The position numbers and the translations under genes were made by a program. Below, one piece after another: positions 34,910 to 43,359 of a stretch of DNA of 64,000 bases. The stretch comes from Tetramitus jugosus (lineage: Eukaryota > Heterolobosea > Eutetramitea > Acrasida > Vahlkampfiidae), in assembly GCA_937625935.1 (NCBI GenBank), contig OW569357.1, positions 62,001-126,000 on the forward strand. The letters are read 5' to 3'. Positions within the stretch are counted from its first letter, which is position 1, and every line of letters begins with the position of its first letter. The notes under the pieces are model-generated. The model saw only the letters and a program-made list of their open reading frames with translations, had not been told where the DNA came from and made no database searches.

Positions 34910-36949
34910 ATGTCATCCTACGTACAGACTTCCAAGGATTACCTCAAGGACTATGCCAACTATTACTTTGATAGTGTAAAGTCTCAGATTTGGCAACAAC
35001 CTTCAACAGTTGAAGCTAGAGCTGACATCAAGGAAGGAGGCGCTTTCGATTGGTTGTGGAGTCAAGTCAAGAGTCATCCCTTCCTTTCTGTGAGCATTGG
35101 TTCTTATGTCACATTGGCGGCAATTAAAAAAGTGACCGCCAGAATTTACTGCCACAACACGGTTTTGGAGCTTGATCTGTCAACGGCTATTCTGACTGAT
35201 AAGCCTGTTTCTCCGTTGATGAAATTGACGCAGCCAAATGCGATTTGGTACATGGATCTCATTGAAGCTCTTAAAATTGCGGAGAGTGACGAAAAGATCA
35301 AGGGATTAGTTGTAAAGTATGGTCAAGGCAACGGTTTTAGTGAAAAACTCGGATTGGGCCAAATGAATGAATTGCGAGCCGCTTTGGTGGCTTTTGGTGC
35401 CAAAAAGCCAACTGTTGCTTACGGCAGTCATCTTGGCTTAGCTTCTGCAAACTCAATCAAGAGTACCAGTGAGTACTATTTGTTGAGTGCATGTAAGAAG
35501 GTGTATATAGTTCCAACAGGTTTGATTCTGTTGCCTGGTTTCTACTTGGATCATCCATTCTTGAAGAAGACACTGGATAAGCTCGAGCTCTCCTTCCAAG
35601 GTTTCAAGAGAGAGGAATACAAGACGAGTCTCAACATTTTTACTGAGGACAAGTTTGATGAACACCATAGAAAACAAACAGAGACATTGTTGAATGGCCT
35701 GAGACAAAAAATTGTGTCTGATATTGCTGAGAGCAGAGGTGTTGCTCCTGATTATGTGGAATCCTGGTTCGAAAAGGGATTCATAGAGGCTGAAGAGGCA
35801 CACAATGTCAAGATTGTCGATGGCTTAAAGTACAGAGATCAAGTGTACGATGAGATGAAGTCTGAAATGAACATTGACGCTCAAGCAAAGCCACATTTCC
35901 TCTTTTTGACTTCATATTTGGAGAAGAAGAAGAGAATGTTCCAGAAGGGCAAGCAAGTTGCACTCGTGTTTGCAGAAGGTCCTATCACAAGTGGTGAAGA
36001 CAAACAATCCTTTTGGAACATGGGAGAATCACACGAGATTCATGCAGAAACCCTGGCTGCTCGTTTGAGATGTATCAGAAAGGATAAGAAAATTGCTGCA
36101 GTTGTTTTGCGTGTGGAGTCACCTGGTGGCGATGCGATGGCAAGTGATGTCATTAGCAGAGAGGTTGAACTATTGAGAAAGGCAGGAAAGAAGGTTGTTG
36201 TCTCTATGGGTAGCGTCGCAGCTAGTGGTGGGTATTGGATCTCTGCTAAAGCAGACAGAATTGTCTGTAATCCATTGGCAATCACTGGTTCCATTGGTGT
36301 ATTGATGGGCAAGTTCAACACGAGACAATTCTGGGGTGACAAGTTGGGTGTCACCTTTGACAGCACACAGACAAACAAGAATGCCGAAATATTGAGCAAT
36401 ATTCACTCATTCAACGAGGAACAAACAGACATCATGAACCAAAGTATCGATATGTTTTATGATAAGTTTAAGCGCCACGTAGCCGAAGGTAGAGGCCTTG
36501 ATGTGGAGCGAGTCGCCGAGATTGCCAAGGGTCAAATATACCTTGGAGAGGCCGCGCACGAGATTGGTCTAGTTGACAAGGTTGGAGGTCTCATGGATGC
36601 CATTAAACTTGCTGGAGAACTCATCGGAGCAGAAGAAGGAGCAATTAAGCTCGTTTTATATCCAAAGAAACACAATCTAGCTCAACAACTGCTCAAGGAG
36701 TTTGCAAAGCCTGATAATAGCGAAAAGAGAGAGCAACAATTGGCATCTTCCTCTATTTCTGCTACGCTCTTCTCCTCATTGTCTCAACTCTTTGGATTCA
36801 CACAGTTTGTTCAAAGAGTCTCCAGTATGTTTGGTGGCTCCGCAGTTCTTGGTCAGCAAGCATCACTGATCTCAAGTGTTAGAATGCTCCACTCCAATTC
36901 CAATGTATTGACATATGATCCAACTGTGTCTCTATTCAGTTCAAACTGA
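34910..36949 (+). CDS. sppA: Signal peptide peptidase SppA, 67-kDa (double-domain) type
   Basis: The 679-residue protein has the full two-domain layout of E. coli SppA/plant SPPA. The N-domain has the general-base Lys238 in GFKREEYKTSLN. The C-domain has the nucleophile Ser439 in GSVAASGGYWISAKADRIV. The 201-residue spacing matches the known Lys209/Ser409 pair. ITGSIGVLMGKFN is also characteristic. SppA is a Ser-Lys protease that degrades cleaved signal peptides in bacterial and thylakoid membranes. Here a hydrophobic stretch near residue 65 (PFLSVSIGSYVTLAAIKK) may anchor it; the organelle is not evident because no clear presequence is seen. Eukaryotic occurrence outside plastid lineages is uncommon and suggests bacterial ancestry. 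Single exon. Confidence 0.94.
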   Translation: MSSYVQTSKDYLKDYANYYFDSVKSQIWQQPSTVEARADIKEGGAFDWLWSQVKSHPFLSVSIGSYVTLAAIKKVTARIYCHNTVLELDLSTAILTDKPVSPLMKLTQPNAIWYMDLIEALKIAESDEKIKGLVVKYGQGNGFSEKLGLGQMNELRAALVAFGAKKPTVAYGSHLGLASANSIKSTSEYYLLSACKKVYIVPTGLILLPGFYLDHPFLKKTLDKLELSFQGFKREEYKTSLNIFTEDKFDEHHRKQTETLLNGLRQKIVSDIAESRGVAPDYVESWFEKGFIEAEEAHNVKIVDGLKYRDQVYDEMKSEMNIDAQAKPHFLFLTSYLEKKKRMFQKGKQVALVFAEGPITSGEDKQSFWNMGESHEIHAETLAARLRCIRKDKKIAAVVLRVESPGGDAMASDVISREVELLRKAGKKVVVSMGSVAASGGYWISAKADRIVCNPLAITGSIGVLMGKFNTRQFWGDKLGVTFDSTQTNKNAEILSNIHSFNEEQTDIMNQSIDMFYDKFKRHVAEGRGLDVERVAEIAKGQIYLGEAAHEIGLVDKVGGLMDAIKLAGELIGAEEGAIKLVLYPKKHNLAQQLLKEFAKPDNSEKREQQLASSSISATLFSSLSQLFGFTQFVQRVSSMFGGSAVLGQQASLISSVRMLHSNSNVLTYDPTVSLFSSN

Positions 36950-37005
36950 TTGTACAGACAGTTGAAAGTTGATAATTCTTTTATCCATCAACAATAAATA
37001 AACTT

Positions 37006-38526
37006 TTACCGCTTTGTCAGATGTGAACTGATCAGTCTTTTGAAGAAGTCATAAATACTCATAATCCATGCAAACAGGAGACTCACAAGAGTTAAAGATT
37101 GATTTGAATCGGTGGTTTTGCTTGCAAGAAGTGGCTTTTCTTTGCTCATGAGTTCAAGTTCAGAGTTCTCTGCAACTGCAAGCAGCTTACGCATTCGTTG
37201 TACAACTTCCTTCTCGGTCTCACCTGGCAGCACATAATCACAGAAACCAGCTTGTCCAGATATGAATACTCTGTGAGGGAAATCGAGAACTAACACTCGT
37301 TTTTGATTGTTCGCCAATAAATTCCACTCGCCAGTTATTAATTCATTCTTTGTTGGTAAAGGCTTAGACATGAGACCGGCATACTCCTTGTTTGATGAAT
37401 GCTCTATATGGGTACAGAACAGATCAAATCGATTCATTACACTCGAAATGATATCCTTCTTCAATTGTTTAACCACAAAGTCGACAGTTGTTTTGTTAGG
37501 CACAACGGGAATCATGGTATGAAGCAGTTGCTTCAATTGAATAGAGCACATTGCTTGACCCACGTGCGCACTTGTTTCGTGTGGCATTGATTGAGTCCAC
37601 TTATGAACCATCAATTGAATTGAATCGCTTTCTTCATCCGCTGCTGTGATGATCGCACTTGTGTCACCTTCCCTGAGCACACGATTACCATTCATCACAA
37701 ACATGCTATTTCCCTTGTTTTGCTTGGAAGAGAACAACAAATTGTGAAACCAATTTTCAATGGAATTGGCACATACATCACCCAACAGCAACGAAACATT
37801 CTTGTCCTCTTCATTTGTCGCAGCAAACACTGGTATGTTCACATTGAGATCACAAACACAGTTCAATGTCTTGCAATTCACTCCTGTAATCACCTTTAGT
37901 GATACATTGTCAACAATATTACACTTGACTTGCTTACTTGCAACTCGTTGATCCAACAGAGCTGCTTGCAGTTCATATCTCTTACAAAACGCAACCGACA
38001 ACTTCTTTTGTTTCTCGTCCGTTGCAATTACATCTCCACTTGCGCTGCTCATCAGATGCACGTGCAACAAGCTCTGGCTTTCACTAGAATTGAGCGAGCG
38101 AGAAGAATCTTGTTGCTGTTGTTGCAACACTTGTTGTTCAGTCTTGATCACTTCCAGGGCTTTTCTCATGTGCAATTGCATGACATCACTTCTCTTGTTC
38201 ACTTGTTCCGTATCACCATGAGTGTACAGACCTACAATCGTGTAGGAACAGGCTATGAGTGGAAACACTTGGGATAGGAACTGGGTGATATGATCAGAGG
38301 AGACATTGGCAAACGACTGATAACATGCATGAACCACATTTTTCCGTTCAGTCTGTGTCTGTTGTTGTGGCGTTGATGGAGGACGAATGGACAACAGTCT
38401 TGTGATCATGAAATCATGGTTGTTTTGTTCGAGTGCGATCAGAAGGCCAATGTCAAACTTTGTCTGATTGGAGATCGAGTGTTGCAAATGTTGATCGAGT
38501 GCATGCTTATCGATCGTTAGTTTCAT
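37006..38526 (-). CDS. ODR4: ODR4-like membrane protein
   Basis: From ATG 38526 (MKLTIDKHALDQHLQHSISN) the protein has 506 residues. The in-frame extension to 38673 overlaps the neighbouring gene and is excluded. Features point to the ODR4 family: an N-terminal JAB-like alpha/beta region (KFDIGLLIALEQNNHDFMIT, CSYTIVGLYTHG), a mid region with conserved Cys, RVLVLDFPHRVFISGQ followed by FCDYVLPGE near the C-terminus, and a C-terminal membrane helix (LTLVSLLFAWIMSIYDFFKR). ODR4 in worms and mammals helps GPCRs leave the ER and activates the UFM1 protease UfSP2. The family assignment comes from motif resemblance and topology, so it is moderate. Its stop is 56 nt from the convergent SppA stop. 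Confidence 0.65.
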   Translation of the reverse strand: MKLTIDKHALDQHLQHSISNQTKFDIGLLIALEQNNHDFMITRLLSIRPPSTPQQQTQTERKNVVHACYQSFANVSSDHITQFLSQVFPLIACSYTIVGLYTHGDTEQVNKRSDVMQLHMRKALEVIKTEQQVLQQQQQDSSRSLNSSESQSLLHVHLMSSASGDVIATDEKQKKLSVAFCKRYELQAALLDQRVASKQVKCNIVDNVSLKVITGVNCKTLNCVCDLNVNIPVFAATNEEDKNVSLLLGDVCANSIENWFHNLLFSSKQNKGNSMFVMNGNRVLREGDTSAIITAADEESDSIQLMVHKWTQSMPHETSAHVGQAMCSIQLKQLLHTMIPVVPNKTTVDFVVKQLKKDIISSVMNRFDLFCTHIEHSSNKEYAGLMSKPLPTKNELITGEWNLLANNQKRVLVLDFPHRVFISGQAGFCDYVLPGETEKEVVQRMRKLLAVAENSELELMSKEKPLLASKTTDSNQSLTLVSLLFAWIMSIYDFFKRLISSHLTKR

Positions 38527-38606
38527 TATGACACTCGCGAGGGTGATCAGACGTGTGCTTTTTTTATTGTCGTTTCGAAACAGAAATTTCAGGTGAAGAG
38601 TTGTTG

Positions 38607-40208
38607 TTACTTCTTGACAATTCCTCTCGTCTGGTGCAACTTCTTCTTCACAATCAGAGCTTCCTTCTTCCATTGCTTTTCTTGTTGCTTGAATTGCTCT
38701 TCATTCACTGCCATCTTCTTGTTCATCTCATCAATCTTCTCCTGCAAGTCCTGGATCTTCTGCTTGTAGGCTTTACTGTCTGACACCTTTGACTTCTCCA
38801 TGATATCAACCTTCTTCTCTAGTGCTTCAATAACAGTGTCCTTTTCTGACAGAGAAATATCTCTTTCGAAGCTGAGTTTTCTCAACTCTTCAACATCCCG
38901 TTGCAATAGATCGTAGAGCTCTTCGGCGACGAAATCTGCTTGATCTTCGTTAGTTGTCATAATCTCAGATTGTTCTTTGGATACACTATCATCCTCATTG
39001 AACTCAAGAGATGCAGCAACAGAAGTATTGGAAGACTTTGGAATCCTCAAAACCTTATCGAGTTTTGTTTCCTTGAGAGCTTGAGTAATGTTTGACAAGC
39101 GTTGTTGATAAGATTCAATCTTCTTATCTTGAATCTTGATCGTTCGTTCGTGAATGGAAATCTTTTCAAGATATGTTTTAAGTTGACTCTGGAGGAATCG
39201 CTTATCTCCTTCCAAAGATTTCAAAGGAATAGTGTCTCTTTCATTTACAATCTTATCCATCTCCTTCTCCTTCTTTTCTATTGATCTCTTGGCAACCTTC
39301 AATTCCATCTTCAATCTCTCCATCTCCTTGTTGGTCTGTAAGCCCTTTCTCTGTTGATCTTTGTACATTTCCTCTTCAGTTCTCAAAGTTTCTATTTCTT
39401 CGTTCAATTTCTCGATCGTTTTCGTTTTCATTCTGCTAATCTCTTGAAGAGTTCGGATTTCCTTTTGAGCCTTCTCCAACTGAATTACAAGATCAGCATT
39501 CTTGGACTCGATCTCGTATGCCTTATCTCTCTTGAACTCTCCAGACTTTAGGCTCTCTTCTAGTTTCTCTATGGCTTGATTCTTCTTGTTCATCATGGCT
39601 TTAAGGGTATGAATCTCACTCTCCAATGTACCGATACACACATTCTTCAACTTAACTTCATTCTCAAGGGCCACAATTCTGTCTAAGGACTCTTCTGGCA
39701 ACACAATGTTAGTTCTATTCTTGTTGTCACTACCAACCTTTTTCTTAGTTGGAAAGTTAGATATTTCTTCTAAAGCTTTCTTCTCTGCTTTCAAATTCTT
39801 GATTTGATTTTCTTTCATACGGAGAGAATCCTTGATCTTTCCTATTTGCTCCACATGACTCTCATTCTCTAGAGTTGTTTTTGTGAGAATAACATCCTTG
39901 CTCCTCACAATCTTGTCCAGGACTGACTTTTCATTTTGCAAGCGGTCATACTTTTCTTTCAAAGTTTTCATGTTGTTCTCTAGTCTTACATATTTTGCAA
40001 ACAATTCTTGGGAAGGAGACACGCTGATTTGAGAAGGTTGGTCCACAGCATCATGAGATTTGAGATCATCCTCAATCTCATCATCTGTATCGTATCGATG
40101 CTCATTCTTTTCAGGACTCAATTCCTCAGTGAGATGAGTAGAGGTTTCTTCTTCTGCGTCCTCCACAACAAACTCCTCTTCAGTGTTGTTCTCTTCAACG
40201 TTAGGCAT
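38607..40208 (-). CDS. Long coiled-coil protein
   Basis: A 533-residue protein with an acidic N-terminus (VEENNTEEEFVVEDAEEETS, about residues 3-50) and then almost continuous heptad coiled coil from about residue 70 to the end, Lys/Glu/Leu-rich, with two breaks (about 155-170 and about 385-430, the latter Ser/acidic). The C-terminus is basic (KKLHQTRGIVKK). There are no enzyme motifs, membrane helices or signal peptide. Such proteins in flagellate protists are often basal-body, axonemal or golgin-type scaffolds, but nothing here picks one. The ODR4-like gene starts only about 80 nt downstream on the same strand, so its promoter must lie inside or very close to this gene. Confidence 0.85.
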   Translation of the reverse strand: MPNVEENNTEEEFVVEDAEEETSTHLTEELSPEKNEHRYDTDDEIEDDLKSHDAVDQPSQISVSPSQELFAKYVRLENNMKTLKEKYDRLQNEKSVLDKIVRSKDVILTKTTLENESHVEQIGKIKDSLRMKENQIKNLKAEKKALEEISNFPTKKKVGSDNKNRTNIVLPEESLDRIVALENEVKLKNVCIGTLESEIHTLKAMMNKKNQAIEKLEESLKSGEFKRDKAYEIESKNADLVIQLEKAQKEIRTLQEISRMKTKTIEKLNEEIETLRTEEEMYKDQQRKGLQTNKEMERLKMELKVAKRSIEKKEKEMDKIVNERDTIPLKSLEGDKRFLQSQLKTYLEKISIHERTIKIQDKKIESYQQRLSNITQALKETKLDKVLRIPKSSNTSVAASLEFNEDDSVSKEQSEIMTTNEDQADFVAEELYDLLQRDVEELRKLSFERDISLSEKDTVIEALEKKVDIMEKSKVSDSKAYKQKIQDLQEKIDEMNKKMAVNEEQFKQQEKQWKKEALIVKKKLHQTRGIVKK

Positions 40209-40367
40209 TGTTTCTATTGTTGTTTCTGAGGGAATGGTCAGTACTCTTGATTTTCACTTGTGAACTTGTGATTGTGAATCAAAAACTGAACGATAGCTTT
40301 TGCGACTTGAGAAAAATGTTGTAAAATGAATTTTGGCCGTTTAATCCGTCGTAGGTCCATGTCTCAC

Positions 40368-40375
40368 GCGGGAAA
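40368..40375 (+). promoter_or_regulatory. GCGGGAAA element (E2F-like)
   Basis: GCGGGAAA lies in the 256-nt divergent gap between the coiled-coil gene (start 40208, minus) and the HIBCH-like paralogue (start 40465, plus), 90 nt before the latter. It is the same core as at 16068 and, inverted, 49587. Confidence 0.25.
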
Positions 40376-40464
40376 GATTCGACAAACTTAAACAGATTGT
40401 TCCAACAAGCAGGAAAATTTCCAGAATCTCCCGTCGGACCTTGACACATACAAGCAAAGAAGCA

Positions 40465-41811
40465 ATGAGAGACAACAACACAGGTACTGCGACTACATCC
40501 CTTGGGTCCGAGAGTGTCGGCCAACCCCTTGACCAATTCATGAAAGTGATCAAAGAACAATTGACTGCACAAAAGCAGTCCAATTGTCATTACTCCGACA
40601 ATGCCTATTCGACGCCTCATCTCAAGGTAGAGCTATTGAGCAATGGTACTCTATGGTTTGTTCTGAATCGAGCCAAGAATCTCAATTCAATGACCATTGA
40701 CATGTATCAATCACTGATTTTCTCTGTTGTGAGTGGCATTTTCGATGCAAGAGTCAAGTGCTTTGTTCTTTGCTCTGACTCTGCAAAGATTTTCTGTGCG
40801 GGTGGTGATATCAAGAATTTGAGTCCCTATAATCCCAATGTCAAGCAATATGCACCCTATTTTAGCACTTTGGAGTTTAATTTCCCTCATTTGGTGAATC
40901 AGTTGAGTTTGGAGCACAGGAAACCGTTCTTGTGCATGTTGCAGGGCACTGTGATTGGAGGAGCTCAGTCCCTGTACAGTGGAGCGACCTATCGTATCGC
41001 TAATCGAGAAAACTTCTCTGTTTCATTGCCAGAGACGAGAAATGGACTGTTGGGCGTTGTTTTCTTTGCACGTCGACGTACGATTAGCCTACCATTGTTG
41101 TGCTACTATGTGTTGACAAGTACGACCATTGGGCCATTGGATGCAATGATCAATGGACACATCAATCAAGTCACAAGAAATGACGAGTCATTCAATCAGT
41201 TACTTGCAGAGCTCAGAGCAAAGAACTGGGGAAATGATGCATGTACAGAGATTGAACAACTGGTGCAAAAGGCTTGTCTCTCGGGTAGGGAATTGGAGCA
41301 ACAAATTTCTCTTTCCTATTTTGCCAAGATATGCCCAATTGTCGAACAGACATTCGACGAGGAAAGTGTATTTCAAATTATTGAAAACTTGAAGAGGAAG
41401 CTGAGAGATACGAGCAGCCTTGATCCTTTGACGCGGTCATTCTGTGAGAAAACCTTGCACGCTCTGTACAATATGTCACCAATAGCTCTGCTACTCACAC
41501 ACAAACTACTCACAGAGTACATGATGAGGAATGAAACGAGCATCAGATCACATTGCATTCCGTACTCTGTTGCTCTCGGTCGATTTTCCAACTACCTATT
41601 CACAGGATCTGATTTCAAGGAAGCTGTCAAACACATTCTCATTACAAAAACAAGAAACGAGAGACCAGAGTGGCAACCATGGAAAAGCATTCAAGAAGCT
41701 GACCCCAACACTGCACAACAAATGGTGGAAGATCTAATGAGGAACCCACTTTCTATTGGTAGTGACTTCAACGATCAATGTCCCACCTTCCTTAACTACA
41801 CATGCATATAA
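40465..41811 (+). CDS. Divergent HIBCH/enoyl-CoA hydratase-like paralogue, probably altered activity
   Basis: The first ATG is 40465 (MRDNNTGTATTSLGSESVGQ), giving 448 aa. The crotonase core is recognisable: TLWFVLNRAKNLNSMTIDMY, IFCAGGDIKNL, GTVIGGAQSLYS, and a C-terminal HIBCH region FTGSDFKEAVKHILI. The active-site segment reads SLPETRNGLLGVVFFARRRT. The Glu is kept but the Asp-Ile/Val-Gly that follows in active HIBCH (FTDIGSTFFL in the paralogue at 24215) is replaced by a Val-Val-Phe-Phe/Arg-rich run, and the Gly-rich GGGVG is reduced to GGAQS. The fold is thus retained while the catalytic Asp is lost, suggesting a changed or lost hydrolase activity. No targeting signal is obvious. Confidence 0.85.
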   Translation: MRDNNTGTATTSLGSESVGQPLDQFMKVIKEQLTAQKQSNCHYSDNAYSTPHLKVELLSNGTLWFVLNRAKNLNSMTIDMYQSLIFSVVSGIFDARVKCFVLCSDSAKIFCAGGDIKNLSPYNPNVKQYAPYFSTLEFNFPHLVNQLSLEHRKPFLCMLQGTVIGGAQSLYSGATYRIANRENFSVSLPETRNGLLGVVFFARRRTISLPLLCYYVLTSTTIGPLDAMINGHINQVTRNDESFNQLLAELRAKNWGNDACTEIEQLVQKACLSGRELEQQISLSYFAKICPIVEQTFDEESVFQIIENLKRKLRDTSSLDPLTRSFCEKTLHALYNMSPIALLLTHKLLTEYMMRNETSIRSHCIPYSVALGRFSNYLFTGSDFKEAVKHILITKTRNERPEWQPWKSIQEADPNTAQQMVEDLMRNPLSIGSDFNDQCPTFLNYTCI

Positions 41812-41945
41812 ATTATATATAATTAACGAGCACACTTCCTCATCGTGCTTGAACTTTGATCACCACCAAAAAATTTTCTTCCTCGCACAAAAATCCAACA
41901 GTAACAACAAGTGTGATCACCAAGAGAACTGTTGTACAACGCATA

Positions 41946-43343
41946 ATGCAACCAACCACCACCAACAACAACAACCAACTCAACTACAATGAACCCTACT
42001 GGTCACCCAAATCCTCCAAACCAAAATTTTCCTACCATCTCGAAATCATCAAAGATGGTCAACTATTGAACGAAACCATACCTCTTGACGAACACTCGTA
42101 CTACTTGTTTGGTCGAAATCCAACATTTACTACTAGTAGTGGTGGTACAGTTCAACTCGATCATCCATCCATCTCTAGACACCATGCCATTATTCAACAT
42201 GCAAGCAACGGCAGAGTCTACTTGATTGATTTGAGTTCGACTCATGGAACGTTTTGGAATTCGAGAGTCAATCATCGATTGAGACCCATGCGTTATGTTC
42301 CGTTGAAGCTCAATGATCGAATCTTGTTTGGTGAGTCGACACGATCGTATGTGTTGCGCGTCTCTCGTCCAGAGGAAGAAAATGTGGTGATGCAGTTGGA
42401 ACGTTCACTGTATGAGGCATCTCAGGTGCTTGATGAACAACAAAAATTGAAAATGTTGAATGAGAAAAAGACCAACAGTAGTAACAGTAGTAAAACGAGA
42501 AAACGAAAGATGAATGTCTTGTTGGAGAGTAGTGGTAGTAGAAGATGGGGAGAGACATATGATGAAAATGATGGTGGAGGTGATGATGATGATGATAAAG
42601 TGGATTTGAGTTTGGATCCGGATGATGATGATCATCAACGGCACAAGCGACTGAGAATTGAAGAGCAAGTAGGTGTGGTTGACAGTGTGTTTGATGAAGA
42701 TGATGACTTTTTTGATCGAACACAAAGCAAGAAGGCAAAGAGTAGTAGTAGTAGTAGTAGTAGTAGTTTGATTGAAAAGAGTTCAGAAAAGGTGGAAACG
42801 TTACAGTCACTCACTGAGCAACAACAATCCGTGTATGGAGAGTTGTTTACACTGAAGAAGCAACAGCAACAGTTGGAACTAGAGTTGGCCAAGACAGAGA
42901 AGGACGCAAAAACAGCAGAAGACTCTGAAAAGGACGAACTAGAAATGTTTATGAGTGATCTTGATAAGAATTTGAGGAGTGAAACAAGGGTGCAATTGGA
43001 CTCCATGCAGAAACGCATTGATGAATTGGAAAAGTGGAATAATGATCTGACAGAGTTGATCCGTATGGCTACACCTGCCAATCCCAATATGCAGACAAAG
43101 GATGAGAAGACTGCTGAAATTGAACGTGATCGATTGCACAAGGACATGTTCTTCCAAACAGTAGCCCGTAAACCGGCACCTGTTCAAGCTCCAAAAGACG
43201 AAGCATCGATCCAACCAAAGCCTTCTCCTGTATTGAGACAGACAACTGAGAAGAAGAAACCAATTATTTATGGAGCTCCTTTAGATTCTAATTTGAATAG
43301 TCATGCACTGACTCGAGACCAGAGTAGGAATATGGAAGAATAA
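41946..43343 (+). CDS. SLC4A1AP: Kanadaptin-like FHA-domain protein (SLC4A1AP)
   Basis: First ATG at 41946 (MQPTTTNNNN) gives 465 residues. After EPYWSPKSSKPKFSYHLEII, an FHA domain spans about residues 40-145: YYLFGRNPTF, LDHPSISRHHAIIQH and YLIDLSSTHGTFWNSRV contain the conserved GR, SRxH and STHGT phosphothreonine-binding residues. The lead-in (KFSYHLEIIKDGQLLNET) and the segment after the FHA (RILFGESTRSYVLRVSRPEEE) match kanadaptin. The C-terminal half is charged coiled coil with poly-Asp and poly-Ser runs (AGT repeat at 42741) and ends IIYGAPLDSNLNSH. Kanadaptin is a nuclear protein whose homologues associate with spliceosomal/RNA factors. Its stop is 16 nt from the convergent xylulokinase stop. 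Confidence 0.78.
   Translation: MQPTTTNNNNQLNYNEPYWSPKSSKPKFSYHLEIIKDGQLLNETIPLDEHSYYLFGRNPTFTTSSGGTVQLDHPSISRHHAIIQHASNGRVYLIDLSSTHGTFWNSRVNHRLRPMRYVPLKLNDRILFGESTRSYVLRVSRPEEENVVMQLERSLYEASQVLDEQQKLKMLNEKKTNSSNSSKTRKRKMNVLLESSGSRRWGETYDENDGGGDDDDDKVDLSLDPDDDDHQRHKRLRIEEQVGVVDSVFDEDDDFFDRTQSKKAKSSSSSSSSSLIEKSSEKVETLQSLTEQQQSVYGELFTLKKQQQQLELELAKTEKDAKTAEDSEKDELEMFMSDLDKNLRSETRVQLDSMQKRIDELEKWNNDLTELIRMATPANPNMQTKDEKTAEIERDRLHKDMFFQTVARKPAPVQAPKDEASIQPKPSPVLRQTTEKKKPIIYGAPLDSNLNSHALTRDQSRNMEE
42741..42767 (+). repeat. (AGT)9 coding microsatellite
   Basis: Nine AGT units encode poly-Ser in the disordered half of the kanadaptin-like protein. The run is prone to length change but keeps frame. 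Confidence 0.9.
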
Positions 43344-43359
43344 CGGAGGAGGAACTTTT

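Noticed and set aside
37006-38673. Longer start (38673) for the ODR4-like gene
   Set aside because: The first 49 codons overlap the end of the coiled-coil gene in another frame; MKLTIDKH at 38526 is the better start.
42310-43147. Minus strand ORFs of 166 and 170 codons opposite the kanadaptin-like gene
   Set aside because: Their Tyr/His- and Ser/Cys-rich sequences are the antisense of poly-Asp, poly-Ser and coiled-coil codons of the real gene.
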